From positions 1-55,628 of the forward strand of contig JAPOUU010000063.1 in assembly GCA_026708505.1 (NCBI GenBank): 55,628 nucleotides of DNA. Reading direction: 5' to 3'. The notes beneath the pieces were generated by a model, which worked only from the letters and a program-made list of their open reading frames with translations, searched no databases and was not told where the DNA came from. This DNA comes from Hyphomicrobiales bacterium (GTDB taxonomy: Bacteria > Pseudomonadota > Alphaproteobacteria > JAPOUT01). Positions 34,527 to 44,795 of the stretch are shown piece by piece (position 1 is the stretch's first letter; each line of letters begins with the position of its first letter). A program made the translations under genes and the position numbers.

Positions 34527-35936
34527 TTATTTCGGCAAGTCGCTCTCTCCGCGCAGCCAAACATCCACCGCACGCGCAACATCGCGGCCTTCGCGAATCG
34601 CCCAGACCACCAGCGATTGACCCCGCCGCATATCCCCGGCCGCGAACACCCCGTCCAGCGAAGTCGCGTAACCGCTTGCCGCAACATTGCCGCGGTTGTC
34701 CAACTTAACGCCCAGACCCTCCAACATCCCGGCAAATACGGGATGCACAAACCCCATCGCCAGCAAAACCAAATCCCCTCGTATCCAAAAATCCGACTTC
34801 TCAATCTCCTTCAAATTTTCATCCAGTCGAACACACTTCAGCCCCTTCACCTCTCCACCGACAACATCAAATGCACGAGTTGCAACCGCAAAGCTGCGCT
34901 CTGCCCCTTCTGCCTGACTCGACGACGTGCGCAACTTCATCGGCCAATCCGGCCATGTCATCATCTTGTTTTCCCGATCGGGTGGCGTCGGCAATATCTC
35001 CAACTGGTGAACCGACAACGCGCCCTGGCGAAACGAAGTGCCGATGCAATCCGAACCTGTGTCCCCTCCGCCGATTACGACAACATCCTTGCCCGCCGCC
35101 GAAATCTCCTCGCCCGACACCGCCTCGCCGGCGAGACGGCGATTTTGCTGCGTTAAAAACTCCATCGCAAAATGGACGCCCCGGGCATCCCGTCCGGCAA
35201 CATCCAAATCACGCGGATGCTCGCATCCCCCCGCCAACACCAAAGCATCATGCTTGCGTCTCAACTCTTCGACATCAATGCCTTCACCGACATGCGCGTT
35301 GCAATGAAATTCAACGCCCTCGGCGCGCATCTGCTCGATACGACGATCGAGGTAACTCTTCTCCATTTTGAAATCCGGAATGCCGTAACGAAGCAAGCCT
35401 CCCGGCGTGGCGTTCTTTTCGAACACGTGAACCTTGTGACCCACACGCGCCAACTGTTGCGCGCACGCCAGCCCCGCCGGACCGGAGCCTACGACCGCAA
35501 CGCTTTTCCCGCTGCTTGTCTCGGCGGGCTCGGGAACAATCCAACCTTCCTTCCAAGCCTTGTCTGCAATTGCACACTCGATGGTCTTTATGGTCACGGG
35601 CTGGTCTTCAATGTTGAGCGTGCAGGCCGCCTCGCACGGAGCCGGGCAAATGCGCCCGGTGAACTCGGGAAAGTTGTTGGTCAGGTGCAGGTCTCTTGCC
35701 GCCGCCTGCCAGTCTTCCCGATAGACCAAATCGTTCCAGTCGGGAATCTGATTGTTCACCGGACAGCCGCTGTGACAATAGGGTATCCCGCAATCCATGC
35801 AGCGGGCCGCTTGCATCCGCAACGCTTCTTCGCCCAGCGGAATCGTGAACTCGCGAAAATTTCGGATACGATCGGAGGCGGGCAGATATTTGCGTTCCTG
35901 CCTGTCGATCTCCATAAAACCGGTAATCTTGCCCAT
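34527..35936 (-). CDS. gltD: Glutamate synthase small subunit
   Basis: The beta subunit passes electrons from NADPH through FAD and iron-sulfur clusters to the large subunit. The 469-residue protein has N-terminal Cys motifs for two 4Fe-4S clusters ([17 protein letters not shown] and [11 protein letters not shown]). The FAD site is [18 protein letters not shown] and the NADPH site [17 protein letters not shown]; the C-terminal block is [28 protein letters not shown] at 35936 lies two bases after the gltB stop. A longer in-frame reading to 36044 would overlap gltB and is not needed. Confidence 0.96.
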   Translation of the reverse strand: MGKITGFMEIDRQERKYLPASDRIRNFREFTIPLGEEALRMQAARCMDCGIPYCHSGCPVNNQIPDWNDLVYREDWQAAARDLHLTNNFPEFTGRICPAPCEAACTLNIEDQPVTIKTIECAIADKAWKEGWIVPEPAETSSGKSVAVVGSGPAGLACAQQLARVGHKVHVFEKNATPGGLLRYGIPDFKMEKSYLDRRIEQMRAEGVEFHCNAHVGEGIDVEELRRKHDALVLAGGCEHPRDLDVAGRDARGVHFAMEFLTQQNRRLAGEAVSGEEISAAGKDVVVIGGGDTGSDCIGTSFRQGALSVHQLEILPTPPDRENKMMTWPDWPMKLRTSSSQAEGAERSFAVATRAFDVVGGEVKGLKCVRLDENLKEIEKSDFWIRGDLVLLAMGFVHPVFAGMLEGLGVKLDNRGNVAASGYATSLDGVFAAGDMRRGQSLVVWAIREGRDVARAVDVWLRGESDLPK

Positions 35937-35938
35937 GG

Positions 35939-38900
35939 TTACGCTCCCATCACAATGCGTTGCGCGCCTTTCGAACGCTCCTGCAGTGCGCGGCGATATT
36001 CCACCGGCATGATCTTGCGAAAGCGCGGCAGATAGGATTCCCACGCATCGAGAATCTCTTTTGCCTTTGGAGAGGAAGTTGCATCGAAATGCTGCTGCAC
36101 GAGAAAGTGCAGCCGCTCCGCATCGCCCCGGGACAAATCCTCGAACACGTCCACAAGCCCGTGTCCTTCAAGATCTCCGCCCTGGTGCTGGGTTTCCTCC
36201 AAAGAGACATCTTCCTCCATGATGGGCTCAAGCTCGACCATCGCGAGATTGCAACGGCTGTCAAAATCACCCTGCTCGTCAAGAACATAGGCGATGCCGC
36301 CGGACATTCCCGCGGCAAAATTGCGTCCCGTCACGCCCAGCACGACCACGATTCCGCCGGTCATATATTCACAGCAATGATCACCGGCGCCCTCTATCAC
36401 GGCTATGGCTCCGGAGTTGCGAACACCGAACCGCTCGCCCGCGACGCCCCGGACATAACATTCGCCCTGGATGGCCCCGTAAAGTGAAGTGTTGCCCACG
36501 GCAATGGCGTCGGCATCGTTGAGGCGCGCCTGCGGAGACGGTACGACAATCACCTTGCCGCCGGACAGTCCCTTGCCAACGTAATCATTCGCGGCGCCTT
36601 CAAGTTTGAGCGTGAGTCCCTGGGCGGCGAAGGCTCCAAAGCTTTGTCCCGCCGTTCCTTTGAGTTTGACGGTGATGGTGTTGTCCGGCAAACCCGCATG
36701 GCCGTAACGCTTGGCAATCTCTCCCGAAAGCATAGCGCCGATGGAACGGTCGGTGTTGCGCGCGACCGCTTCGATGGTGACGTTCTTGCCTTTCTTCAAC
36801 GCCGCGCTCGAGTCTTTGATTAGAGTGCGGTCGAGAATGTCGTCAATGGGATGTTTTTGCGTCTGGCTGTGAAAGATGGGCGTGGGCTTGCCGTCCATGT
36901 CGATGGCTTCGGCCCGGGCAAGCAGACGCGAGAAATCGAGACCCCGGGCTTTCCAATGGTCGATGGCGCGCGCCTGGTCAAGATATTCGGAGCGTCCGAC
37001 CATGTCATCAAAGCGGCGGATGCCCATTGATGCCATCAGTGCCCGAATCTCTTCGGCGACATAAAAGAAATAGCGAATGACATGCTCGGGCTTGCCGGTG
37101 AACTTCTTGCGCAGTTGCGGATCCTGGGTTGCGATGCCGACAGGACAGGTGTTGAGGTGGCATTTGCGCATCATGATGCATCCTGCGGATATCAGGGGCG
37201 CAGTGGAGAAGCCGAACTCGTCGGCTCCCAGGAGCGCGCCGACAACGACATCGCGTCCGGTTCGAAGCCCTCCGTCGACTTGCACTGCAATGCGTCCGCG
37301 CAGACGATTGCGCACAAGCGTCTGATGGGTTTCGGCAAGACCAATCTCCCATGGCGAGCCTGCGTGCTTGATTGACGTCAACGGGCTTGCACCGGTGCCG
37401 CCTTCGAAGCCGGAAATGGTTACATGGTCGGCACGCGCCTTGCACACGCCGGCCGCAACCGTGCCGACACCAAGCTCGGAGACAAGTTTCACCGAGATGG
37501 CCGCATGGGGCGCAACGTTCTTCAGGTCAAAAATCAACTGCGCCAAATCTTCGATGGAATAAATATCGTGATGCGGCGGCGGCGAGATGAGTCCAACGCC
37601 GGGAGTCGAGAAACGCACGCGCGCAATCGTTGCATCAACTTTATGGCCGGGAAGCTGTCCGCCTTCACCGGGCTTGGCGCCCTGCGCCATCTTAATCTGA
37701 ATCATGTCGGCATTGACGAGATACTCCGCCGTCACGCCGAAACGCCCCGAGGCAACCTGCTTGATGGCAGAGCGCATCGAATCGCCGTTATCCAGGGGCC
37801 GGAACCGGTCCGCCTCCTCGCCGCCTTCTCCGGTGTTGGATTTTCCGCCGATGCGGTTCATGGCAATCGCAAGCGTCGTATGGGCCTCGCGGCTGATCGA
37901 TCCAAACGACATCGCGCCGGTGGCAAAACGCTGGACGATTTCACTCGCCGGCTCGACCTCATCGATCGAAACGGCATCAACGCCCATCTCGCCGGCGTCT
38001 TTGATGCGAAACAATCCGCGCAGCGTCATCAAGGACTCACTTTGCTGGTTGATGCGCTCTGCGAAGCGCTGGTAGTCGTCCTCGTTACCGCCCCGGGTGG
38101 CATGCTGGAGGTCGCGCACGACATCCGGACTCCATACATGCGCCTCGCCGCGCGCACGGAAGGCGTACTCGCCGCCGACATCCAGATCCTGGCGCAGGAT
38201 TTGCACATTCCCGAATGCCTGGCGATGGCGGATGAAAGTCTCGCGGGAAATTGTATCGAGTCCCAAACCCTCGACGGCGGAGTGGGTGCCGGTGAAATAA
38301 TCTTTAATGAACTCCGTGCTCAAGCCGACCGCATCGAATATCTGCGCGCCGCAATAGGATTGGTAGGTCGAGATTCCCATTTTCGACATCACCTTCAAAA
38401 TTCCTTTATTGAGCGCCTTGATTAGACGTTTTTTTGCTTTTTCCGGAAGCAGTCCTGTCGGCGACTCGGTGCACAAAGTTTCAACGGTCTCGAACGCCAG
38501 ATAGGGATGAACCGCCTCGGCACCGTAACCCGCCAAACAACAGAAGTGATGAACCTCCCGGGCTTCACCGGTTTCGACCACTATCCCGACCGAAGTGCGC
38601 AAGCCTTTTCGAATGAGGTGGTGATGCACCGCCGATGTTGCCAGCAGCGCCGGCATTGCAATGCGCGAAGCACATGTGAGTCTATCCGAGAGGATGATGA
38701 TGTTGCTGCCTTGACGCACGGATTTCTCCGCGCGCTCGCACAGACGCGCAATCATATCGGACATCGCTTCAACGCCACGTTCGACGGCGTAACTGATATC
38801 GAGGGTCACAACACGCAAGCCGCTGTCGGAAAACCGCCCAACCGCCCGAATTTTTTGCATTTCGGAAGAATCCAAAATCGGCTGTTTTAACATCAAGCGG

Positions 38901-40597
38901 CGCTCCTGGCTCTCGCCGTGGGGATCGAGCAGGTTGGGGCGCGCGCCCAAAAACGAAGTCAGCGACATCACCAACTCTTCACGGATGGGATCAATCGGAG
39001 GATTGGTGACCTGGGCAAAGTTCTGCTTGAAGTATGTGTAGAGAAGCTTCGAATGATTGGAGAGACTCGACAATGGCGTGTCGTTCCCCATGGAGCCGAC
39101 ACCCTCTTGCCCGGTCTCTGCCATGGGAGAGAGCAAAAACTTTAAATCTTCTTTTGTGTAACCAAACGCCTGCTGCAAGTCCAAAAGCGATGCATTCGAG
39201 CGCGGCTCTTCTTCAATGGTTGCAATGGAAACGTCTGCCAGCGCAATCTGAACATCACTCAAACGCTCCTGCCACGGATGCGCTGAAGTTAACGCACGCT
39301 TGGCTTCCTCGTCGCCGATGATACGCTTAGCCTCCAAATCGATCAGGAGCATTTTCCCCGGTTGTAGTCGCCATTTATGCGTGATGCGCGACTCATCAAG
39401 CGGTAACACTCCCGCTTCCGACGACAACACCACCTGTCCGTCCTCGGTGACGACATAACGCGCCGGACGCAAGCCGTTGCGATCGAGAGTCGCGCCGATG
39501 ACGCGTCCGTCGGTGAAGGCGACGGCGGCAGGACCATCCCACGGCTCCATCATGGCGGCATGATATTGATAGAAGGCCCGGCGTTCGGCATCCATCAACG
39601 GATTCGAGCGCCACGCTTCCGGTATCAACAACATCATCGCATGCGGAAGCGAGTAGCCCGCGCACACCATCAGTTCCAAAGCGTTATCGAAGCATGCGGA
39701 GTCGGAACGTCCTTCGGGAATGATGGGGAAGATTTTTTCGAGGTCTTCTCCGAGGATCTGTGAATGCATGGATGCGCCGCGCGCGGCCATCCAGTTGACG
39801 TTTCCGCGAAGAGTGTTGATTTCTCCGTTGTGGCAGATCATTCGATAAGGATGCGCCAAAGACCATGCCGGAAAAGTGTTGGTGGAGAAACGCTGATGGA
39901 CGAGCGCGATTGCGGAAGAAAAGTTTTTGTCGGCGATGTCGGGATAATACTCGGCGATTTTGTCCGCCATGAGCATCCCCTTGTAGACCATGGTGCGCGA
40001 CGACATCGACACGACATAGAAGAATTCGTTAGCATGCAGGTCGTTGCGCTCAACGACAAGATTGCGCAAACGCTTTCTCAGAACAAAAAGTTTGCGCTCG
40101 AGCGCGTCTTGGTCAATGCCGCCTGTCGCGGCGAGAAAACATTGTCGATGAACCGGTTCATTGCTGCGCACGCTCTCGCCAAGGTTTCGGTTGTCAGTGG
40201 GAACATCACGCCAGCCGAGAAGCGCAAGACCTTCCTCTTCGGCGATACTCGCAAGATCGTTCTCAATGGCTTTGCGGGACGCCTCATCGGGCGGCAGAAA
40301 CAAGACGCCGACACCGTACTCTCCTTGCGGCGGAAGCTTGAGGCCCTGTGCGCCCACCTCCTGACGCAGGAAGGCGTCGGGGATTTGGACGAGAATTCCG
40401 GCACCATCGCTGGCCTTCGGGTCGGCGCCCACCGCACCTCGATGGACGAGATTGGAGAGAATCTCCAAGCCCTGTTCGATAATCTCGTGGCTCTTGCGGT
40501 TTTGAATATCGGCAATGAAGCCGAGACCGCAGGCATCGTGCTCGAAGGCCGGGTCGTATAAATCGGGGCGTGCCTGTCTTTTATTGCGCTCGAGCAT
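35939..40597 (-). CDS. gltB: Glutamate synthase large subunit
   Basis: GltB makes two glutamates from glutamine and 2-oxoglutarate, the central nitrogen-assimilation step. The 1552-residue proenzyme starts at ATG 40597, and the glutaminase nucleophile follows a short propeptide: Cys in [10 protein letters not shown]. The domains are class II glutaminase (about 23-430), central, FMN-binding synthase barrel with the 3Fe-4S motif [19 protein letters not shown], and a C-terminal right-handed beta-helix with repeated G-x-x-G-x-x-G (including [20 protein letters not shown]). The operon order gltB-gltD is standard. Upstream lies a 306-base space shared with the divergent bufferin gene. Confidence 0.97.
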   Translation of the reverse strand: MLERNKRQARPDLYDPAFEHDACGLGFIADIQNRKSHEIIEQGLEILSNLVHRGAVGADPKASDGAGILVQIPDAFLRQEVGAQGLKLPPQGEYGVGVLFLPPDEASRKAIENDLASIAEEEGLALLGWRDVPTDNRNLGESVRSNEPVHRQCFLAATGGIDQDALERKLFVLRKRLRNLVVERNDLHANEFFYVVSMSSRTMVYKGMLMADKIAEYYPDIADKNFSSAIALVHQRFSTNTFPAWSLAHPYRMICHNGEINTLRGNVNWMAARGASMHSQILGEDLEKIFPIIPEGRSDSACFDNALELMVCAGYSLPHAMMLLIPEAWRSNPLMDAERRAFYQYHAAMMEPWDGPAAVAFTDGRVIGATLDRNGLRPARYVVTEDGQVVLSSEAGVLPLDESRITHKWRLQPGKMLLIDLEAKRIIGDEEAKRALTSAHPWQERLSDVQIALADVSIATIEEEPRSNASLLDLQQAFGYTKEDLKFLLSPMAETGQEGVGSMGNDTPLSSLSNHSKLLYTYFKQNFAQVTNPPIDPIREELVMSLTSFLGARPNLLDPHGESQERRLMLKQPILDSSEMQKIRAVGRFSDSGLRVVTLDISYAVERGVEAMSDMIARLCERAEKSVRQGSNIIILSDRLTCASRIAMPALLATSAVHHHLIRKGLRTSVGIVVETGEAREVHHFCCLAGYGAEAVHPYLAFETVETLCTESPTGLLPEKAKKRLIKALNKGILKVMSKMGISTYQSYCGAQIFDAVGLSTEFIKDYFTGTHSAVEGLGLDTISRETFIRHRQAFGNVQILRQDLDVGGEYAFRARGEAHVWSPDVVRDLQHATRGGNEDDYQRFAERINQQSESLMTLRGLFRIKDAGEMGVDAVSIDEVEPASEIVQRFATGAMSFGSISREAHTTLAIAMNRIGGKSNTGEGGEEADRFRPLDNGDSMRSAIKQVASGRFGVTAEYLVNADMIQIKMAQGAKPGEGGQLPGHKVDATIARVRFSTPGVGLISPPPHHDIYSIEDLAQLIFDLKNVAPHAAISVKLVSELGVGTVAAGVCKARADHVTISGFEGGTGASPLTSIKHAGSPWEIGLAETHQTLVRNRLRGRIAVQVDGGLRTGRDVVVGALLGADEFGFSTAPLISAGCIMMRKCHLNTCPVGIATQDPQLRKKFTGKPEHVIRYFFYVAEEIRALMASMGIRRFDDMVGRSEYLDQARAIDHWKARGLDFSRLLARAEAIDMDGKPTPIFHSQTQKHPIDDILDRTLIKDSSAALKKGKNVTIEAVARNTDRSIGAMLSGEIAKRYGHAGLPDNTITVKLKGTAGQSFGAFAAQGLTLKLEGAANDYVGKGLSGGKVIVVPSPQARLNDADAIAVGNTSLYGAIQGECYVRGVAGERFGVRNSGAIAVIEGAGDHCCEYMTGGIVVVLGVTGRNFAAGMSGGIAYVLDEQGDFDSRCNLAMVELEPIMEEDVSLEETQHQGGDLEGHGLVDVFEDLSRGDAERLHFLVQQHFDATSSPKAKEILDAWESYLPRFRKIMPVEYRRALQERSKGAQRIVMGA

Positions 40598-40695
40598 GTT
40601 GAAGCCTTTCCCTGATAAAGATGATGAGTCGTCCGCGTCAATCCGTGAACGCGCGCACTCCTGCGCCCCCCGAAAGCCCCCTCCCAAGCCCCTTG

Positions 40696-40757
40696 ATAAT
40701 GCCAGAAAACATACCCTTAAGGCAAGAATCAAGAATCTCGAGAATCACGTGAGAATC
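40696..40757 (-). promoter_or_regulatory. Candidate gltB promoter with repeated GATTCT boxes
   Basis: On the minus strand TTGCCT (40725-40720) and CATTAT (40701-40696) are 18 bases apart, about 100 bases before the gltB ATG. Just upstream and overlapping the -35 box are four copies of GATTCT (plus-strand AGAATC beginning at 40725, 40732, 40741 and 40752). They could be activator sites for nitrogen control. The rest of the 40598-40903 space shows only C-rich unstructured sequence and the bufA promoter. Confidence 0.4.
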
Positions 40758-40833
40758 AGGTGCTTTAAAACGGTCAAAAACTCGTGATTTTGCGCCCTCC
40801 GCAAAAACACTATACCAAAACACCTCCCGCTTG

Positions 40834-40842
40834 TGCTAGAAT
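40834..40842 (+). promoter_or_regulatory. Candidate extended -10 promoter of the bufferin operon
   Basis: TGCTAGAAT at 40834-40842 is an extended -10 element (TGn before TAGAAT). No good -35 box is seen, which is acceptable for extended -10 promoters. It would give a leader of about 55 bases before the bufA ATG. In Caulobacter such clusters use an ECF sigma factor; I do not see that consensus here. Confidence 0.38.
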
Positions 40843-40903
40843 GGTTCCAATCGCCGCTCTCGTGAGCGCGTTTTCATTCACTACGAACCACAAGGAGACA
40901 GCT

Positions 40904-41212
40904 ATGTCCAACAAGAACACTTCTCTCAAATACGGCGCTTCAGCAATTGCCATTGCCGGAGCTCTTGGTGCGGCCTTCGCGCTTGCGCCGGCTACAACCG
41001 CCAATGCACAATCCATGGAGAAGTGCTACGGCGTTTCCAAAGCCGGAGAGAACCAATGTGCCGCAGGTCCGGGAACCAGCTGCGCGGGAACCTCAACCAT
41101 TGACTACCAGACCAATGCGTGGGTTCTTGTGCCCACGGGAACCTGCACCGCCATGGAAACCCCCAACGGCAACGGCACTTTGGAGCCCAACGATTCCAAC
41201 ATTCCCTCCTAA
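40904..41212 (+). CDS. bufA: Bufferin-type RiPP precursor BufA (DUF2282)
   Basis: This 102-residue precursor of a copper-binding peptide has a signal peptide (hydrophobic core [18 protein letters not shown], cleavage after ANA-QS). The mature part has four Cys at 41, 52, 60 and 81 in the BufA1 pattern [21 protein letters not shown] and VPTGTC. Family knowledge: a MNIO enzyme (BufB) with helper BufC modifies core Cys residues, and the product is exported and buffers excess copper. AAGGAG lies 6 bases before the ATG. The acidic tail after Cys81 ([17 protein letters not shown]) is unmodified spacer. bufB and bufC follow directly; a bufD (DoxX) gene is absent. Confidence 0.92.
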   Translation: MSNKNTSLKYGASAIAIAGALGAAFALAPATTANAQSMEKCYGVSKAGENQCAAGPGTSCAGTSTIDYQTNAWVLVPTGTCTAMETPNGNGTLEPNDSNIPS

Positions 41213-41216
41213 GGGC

Positions 41217-42065
41217 GTGAAACAGGCTTGCTCGATTCCGGCACGCGCCGGGATCGGGCTCAAGCCTTCCCACTATCGTGACGCTCTCGATAGCGTCGGG
41301 ACGATCGCATGGTTTGAGGTTCATGCGGAAAATTACATGGGCGCAGGCGGGGCGCCGCATGTTTGGCTGGAGCGATTGCGCTCAAACTTTCCTTTTTCAT
41401 TACACGGCGTCGGATTGTCGCTTGGCGGCGCGGAAGCGTTGGACCAAGAGCATCTCGCCAATCTGCGCACGCTGATCGATCGATACGAGCCCGGACTGGT
41501 CTCGGAGCATTTGGCATGGTGCCGTCGAGACGGGCTGTTTTTTAACGACCTTTTACCGTTGCCTTTGAACGAAGAAAGTCTTGATGTTGTCGCTCGCCAT
41601 GTGGAACAAACGCAGGAAGCTTTGGGACGGCGCATCCTTGTGGAAAATCCTTCAAGTTACTTCGCCTTTGAAAGTTCGACCTTGGAGGAGCCGGAATTTC
41701 TTTCGGAGTTGTGCGAACGGAGCGGGTGCGGACTGCTTCTGGATATCAACAATGTTTATGTTTCCGCGTGCAACAACGACTTTGACGCGGAAACCTACCT
41801 CGGCAAAATAAAGGCGGAACAAGTCGGCGAGATTCATCTTGCCGGCCACGCCGTTGAACATCTCGAGGACGGGGAAACTTTGCGCATTGACGATCACGGT
41901 TCTCATGTCTGCGATGCGGTTTGGGGATTGTTTGAGAAGTTTGCCGGACGTTGCACCGGTGTTCCGGTATTGGTGGAGTGGGATACGAATGTCCCGTCCC
42001 TTTCGGTAATGCTGGAGGAGGCCTCGAAGGCGGACAGAATTTTGACGCAGGTGTCCTCTCATTAG
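41217..42065 (+). CDS. bufB: MNIO-family (DUF692) peptide-modifying iron oxygenase BufB
   Basis: This 282-residue TIM-barrel enzyme belongs to the multinuclear non-heme iron-dependent oxidative family, which oxidises Cys side chains in RiPP precursors. Conserved metal and active-site blocks are GLKPSHYRD, WFEVHAENYMG, LHGVGLSLG, SEHLAW, LVENPSSYFAF, LLLDINNVYVSA, EIHLAGHA, DDHGSHV and VEWDTNVP. The start is GTG at 41217, four bases after the bufA stop; AAGGG is very close, so coupled re-initiation is likely. The next gene, bufC, begins at the stop codon of this one. Confidence 0.92.
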   Translation: MKQACSIPARAGIGLKPSHYRDALDSVGTIAWFEVHAENYMGAGGAPHVWLERLRSNFPFSLHGVGLSLGGAEALDQEHLANLRTLIDRYEPGLVSEHLAWCRRDGLFFNDLLPLPLNEESLDVVARHVEQTQEALGRRILVENPSSYFAFESSTLEEPEFLSELCERSGCGLLLDINNVYVSACNNDFDAETYLGKIKAEQVGEIHLAGHAVEHLEDGETLRIDDHGSHVCDAVWGLFEKFAGRCTGVPVLVEWDTNVPSLSVMLEEASKADRILTQVSSH

Positions 42066-42822
42066 CAAACTGGATGTTTTACAGAAACATTTCGCGGCGG
42101 CCTTGCAAAATGGCGACGGAGACACGCTCGGGAAGATAGTCGGAGACGACTCGAAGTTTTCGCGGCGTTTTTCGGTTTACCGCAATAATGTGTATCACTC
42201 GTTGACGGTTGCGCTGTCGGATGCGTATCCGGTTGTGAAACGCCTGGTCGGAGATGATTTTTTCTTGGCAATGGCGCGAACGTATCTGGATGGCGGAGGC
42301 TTTCCTGTTCACGCGCCTTTGTATGATTTCGGCAAGGATTTTCCCGATTTTATTACGGGTTTTGCACCGGCGGAAAGCTTGCCGTGGCTGGGTGATGTCG
42401 GACGCATTGAGCGTGCCTGGCTGCAGGCATACCACGGCGCGGATGCAGAAAGCGGCGGGATGAATCTCGAAGCGTTGTCGAGCGGAGATGCAGAGAGAAT
42501 TTCAGGTCTGCGATTGGTGTTTCATCCGTCGTTGTGCATTGAGCAATTAAGCTGGGGCGCGTTTGAAGTCTGGGAAGCCCGGGGCGGTGAGGGGGTTGCA
42601 GGAATGAAAGTTGAGGCAAGGAAAAATTTTATTGTCGCGGCTCGCGGGATGGACGGGGATGTAAGAGTCGGCTCGTTCGGCGAGGGCGTTTTTGATTTTT
42701 TTGAGAGGTTGCACAACGGGAAAGGCATTATGGCCGCGGCAGGGGATATGGATGTTTCTGTCGTCGGCGAAGTTTTGGGCGGGTTGGTTCGGTTGGGTGC
42801 GGTTATCGGTGTTGAGGAATAG
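42061..42822 (+). CDS. bufC: BufC-like partner protein (DUF2063/HvfC family), probable ATT start
   Basis: BufC-type proteins bind the precursor and present it to the MNIO enzyme. The conserved N-terminal domain is recognised by RRFSVYRNNVYHSLTVALS and YPVVKRLVGDDFFLAMARTYL. The family begins about 20 residues earlier with a pattern like M-x-x-L-x-x-L-Q-x-x-F-A-A-A-L. Here SKLDVLQKHFAAALQ is in frame, preceded by ATT at 42061 that overlaps the bufB stop as ATTAG, the position where ATGAG would be expected. The first ordinary start is TTG at 42103, which would remove 14 conserved residues. A misread ATG is the alternative. The C-terminal half is a less conserved HvfC-type domain. Confidence 0.85.
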   Translation: MSKLDVLQKHFAAALQNGDGDTLGKIVGDDSKFSRRFSVYRNNVYHSLTVALSDAYPVVKRLVGDDFFLAMARTYLDGGGFPVHAPLYDFGKDFPDFITGFAPAESLPWLGDVGRIERAWLQAYHGADAESGGMNLEALSSGDAERISGLRLVFHPSLCIEQLSWGAFEVWEARGGEGVAGMKVEARKNFIVAARGMDGDVRVGSFGEGVFDFFERLHNGKGIMAAAGDMDVSVVGEVLGGLVRLGAVIGVEE

Positions 42823-42911
42823 GGATTGCAAATTCCCGTTAGAGATGAGCGTGAAAGGATTGCCTTCGGTCTGATGCGGGATGCTACGGACGAACGGCGA
42901 AACCGGGTTGT

Positions 42912-43364
42912 TCAGTCCAGATTTGCAAAATGAGCTTTCCAGTGCGCCTTGAGTTCGGCTTCGCTCTGACCGAGTGCATAGGCCGGCGTAACAACGACCG
43001 ATGCCTTGAGAACCCGCAAACGAATGACATGCCGAATGCGTTCTGCCAGGGCGCCCCAGCGGTCGAAATGCGGCCGCAGAGCGTTGAACGAATCGTTGCC
43101 CGAAGGCAACGCCTCCGCCTCGCCTTTCGCACGGAAACAACGCCGCGCGAGAACGTCAACGAAATTGATCTCCATTGCCGGGCGCTCCAAGATATTGGCA
43201 AGCGTTCCGGGCGATGCGATTTCGCCGAAGATGATGGTGTCGTCATCAAGAACCACCATTGTGCCTTTAGGTGAAACGTTCGGTGTGCCGTCCGCGTTGA
43301 CCGTTCCGACAATTCCTACCGGATGATTTTTGGCGATGGATTTCATCTGTTCGGTGATAATCAT
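42912..43364 (-). CDS. Pyridoxamine 5'-phosphate oxidase-family flavin-binding protein
   Basis: This 150-residue protein has the split-barrel FMN-binding fold. The first strand pair GIVGTVNADGTPNVSPKGT is the family signature, followed by IIFGEIASPGTLANILERPAMEINFVD. Such small proteins reduce or sequester flavins, F420-like cofactors or general stress metabolites; real pyridoxamine oxidase activity is unlikely given the length. A ribosome site (AAGGAGAG) stands before the ATG. It is convergent with bufC and is followed by the start region of a LysE exporter on the same strand upstream. Confidence 0.85.
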   Translation of the reverse strand: MIITEQMKSIAKNHPVGIVGTVNADGTPNVSPKGTMVVLDDDTIIFGEIASPGTLANILERPAMEINFVDVLARRCFRAKGEAEALPSGNDSFNALRPHFDRWGALAERIRHVIRLRVLKASVVVTPAYALGQSEAELKAHWKAHFANLD

Positions 43365-43386
43365 TATGCTCTCCTTGCGTTGAGGT

Positions 43387-44034
43387 TTACCGGGTTATGA
43401 TCTGAATCCAAAAAATAACCGCGATGGTGAGAAACACGATAGCAGAGAATAAAGAACTCCAATTCGTGTATGACTTGCGACTCAAAAACCGATGGTTGGC
43501 GTAGCCGGCCAGAACCGCAACAGATCCGTTTATGAAAAGGCCATTAATCTTGAGGATTGCTAGAAGAATCAAAACCTGCAATCCAATGTGGCCTTTATCG
43601 GGCACGGTAAATTGCGGAATGAAGGCGAAGAGAAACAATATAACCTTCGGATTGGTGACATTCGTCAAAAATCCTTGAAAGACAACGCTGGATCTTGCTT
43701 TTGCGGATTGGTTCAAATTTGTACTGTCTTGATTGCCGAAAAAGACACGGAAATTCTTATAAGCGAGATAAGCCAGATAGGTTGCCCCTGCGGCGCACAG
43801 AATATCAAACGCATTCTCGTATGTCGCTACCAGCGAGGCGGTGCCGAGCGACAGCAGGGGCGCCTGAAACAATATGCCCAGGAAAATACCGAACACGGTG
43901 AGAATTCCCGCAATCATCCCGCGCCCGATGCTGTTGCTAATCACTAGCATCTGATCCGGCCCGGGACTTATTTGAAGCAATGTGCAGGCTCCAAGATAGG
44001 CAATCAATACGCTGAATTCCGGAAAAAGGTGCAT
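43387..44034 (-). CDS. LysE/RhtB-family amino-acid exporter
   Basis: This 215-residue protein has six membrane helices and exports amino acids or analogues. The LysE signature QISPGPDQMLVISNSIGRGMIAG lies in helix 1, and GFLTNVTNPKVILFLFAFIPQFT in the middle is equally typical. The ATG at 44034 is preferred; TTG at 44043 would add three residues. Codons are clearly more AT-rich than in neighbours, which may mark an acquired gene. It lies 22 bases upstream of the flavin-binding gene. Confidence 0.9.
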   Translation of the reverse strand: MHLFPEFSVLIAYLGACTLLQISPGPDQMLVISNSIGRGMIAGILTVFGIFLGILFQAPLLSLGTASLVATYENAFDILCAAGATYLAYLAYKNFRVFFGNQDSTNLNQSAKARSSVVFQGFLTNVTNPKVILFLFAFIPQFTVPDKGHIGLQVLILLAILKINGLFINGSVAVLAGYANHRFLSRKSYTNWSSLFSAIVFLTIAVIFWIQIITR

Positions 44035-44253
44035 ACTTACCAATACCTAATTAACATTGAGAATTCTATATCAATTGAAAATATTGGATAGCAGGTTGGA
44101 CAATGTACGGGCCGGTTATCTAAGGGAGTTGATCTGCAAATGGCTCCGTCCGGATCGTCAAACAACCCCAAGGCCCCGGAGAGGCGGAGGATTCATAAAC
44201 GGCAATGGTGGAAGCCCGGGGCGAATTCAGGGTTTCCGGCGGGCAAGGGTTAA

Positions 44254-44294
44254 ACAAAAATAACCCCCATCGAATGAATACTCGATGGGGGTTA
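44254..44294 (-). terminator. Intrinsic terminator of the small exported protein gene
   Basis: TAACCCCCATCGA (44261-44273) pairs over 13 perfect base pairs with TCGATGGGGGTTA (44282-44294) around an 8-base loop. On the minus strand the stem is followed by TTTTTG. It lies 22 bases after the stop codon at 44316. The rest of 44035-44253 shows no credible gene. Confidence 0.85.
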
Positions 44295-44315
44295 AATCCC
44301 GGTATGAAGACCAAG

Positions 44316-44711
44316 TTATTCTTTTGTTGTTGTTATTGACCCGCTTGGTTCTTCTCTCCCTATCGTGTCGCTAGTGTCATCACCAATAACGAAACTCTCG
44401 AAATTCATTTCTACTTCCGAAGTGAAACCTTCGTCACCGGAATCGGCAAAATCTCTATCGTTGTCCTGGTCTTGCGGGTCCGCTTCACCGAAGAGATTCG
44501 GGCACCTCTCCTTCCACGCATCTAAACCCTCCGGGCTTGTAATTATTCCTTTGCATAAATCTACGGGGATTACAGGTTCTTTCATTTTTCCGTGTATTAC
44601 CTGAATACCCTCGACTTTTTTGGCATCATTCGAATCTTGCGCAGACGTAGGGCCCGCATTAAACGCAAAAACCATCAAGGCAAATGCGAGAGTTGTTACC
44701 AGTGTTTTCAT
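44316..44711 (-). CDS. Small exported acidic protein, unknown function
   Basis: This 131-residue protein has a clear signal peptide (KTLVTTLAFALMVFAFNAG, cleavage near TSA-QD). The mature part is strongly acidic with two Cys (DLCKG and ERCPNLF, about 18 residues apart), likely a disulfide in the periplasm, and a C-terminal half rich in Asp, Ser and Glu (DPQDQDNDRDFADSGDEG). AAGGAG seven bases before the ATG fixes the start. It has its own promoter with an embedded palindromic operator and a strong terminator, so it is a regulated monocistronic gene. I do not recognise the family. Confidence 0.72.
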   Translation of the reverse strand: MKTLVTTLAFALMVFAFNAGPTSAQDSNDAKKVEGIQVIHGKMKEPVIPVDLCKGIITSPEGLDAWKERCPNLFGEADPQDQDNDRDFADSGDEGFTSEVEMNFESFVIGDDTSDTIGREEPSGSITTTKE

Positions 44712-44767
44712 CTTTTTACTCCTTGGTTTCATTCCTTGTTGCTGATTCGATTCTCTCGGTATTTGCG

Positions 44768-44795
44768 AGATTATCACAAATTTGTGATTCTTCAA
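44768..44795 (-). promoter_or_regulatory. Promoter with a perfect 16-bp palindrome between -35 and -10
   Basis: On the minus strand TTGAAG (44795-44790) and TAATCT (44773-44768) are separated by 16 bases. The spacer is occupied by the perfect palindrome ATCACAAATTTGTGAT (44773-44788), which even overlaps the -10 box by one base. A repressor bound there would block RNA polymerase directly. Transcription would start near 44761, about 50 bases before the ATG of the exported protein gene. The half-site TTTGTGAT is not one I can assign to a named regulator. Confidence 0.6.

Noticed and set aside
37424-38425. 333-codon open frame on the plus strand inside gltB
   Set aside because: Antisense shadow of a clear gltB coding region with catalytic motifs.
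44057-44263. Short frames between lysE and the small exported protein gene
   Set aside because: No ribosome site, no domain, and the interval ends in the terminator; treated as non-coding.
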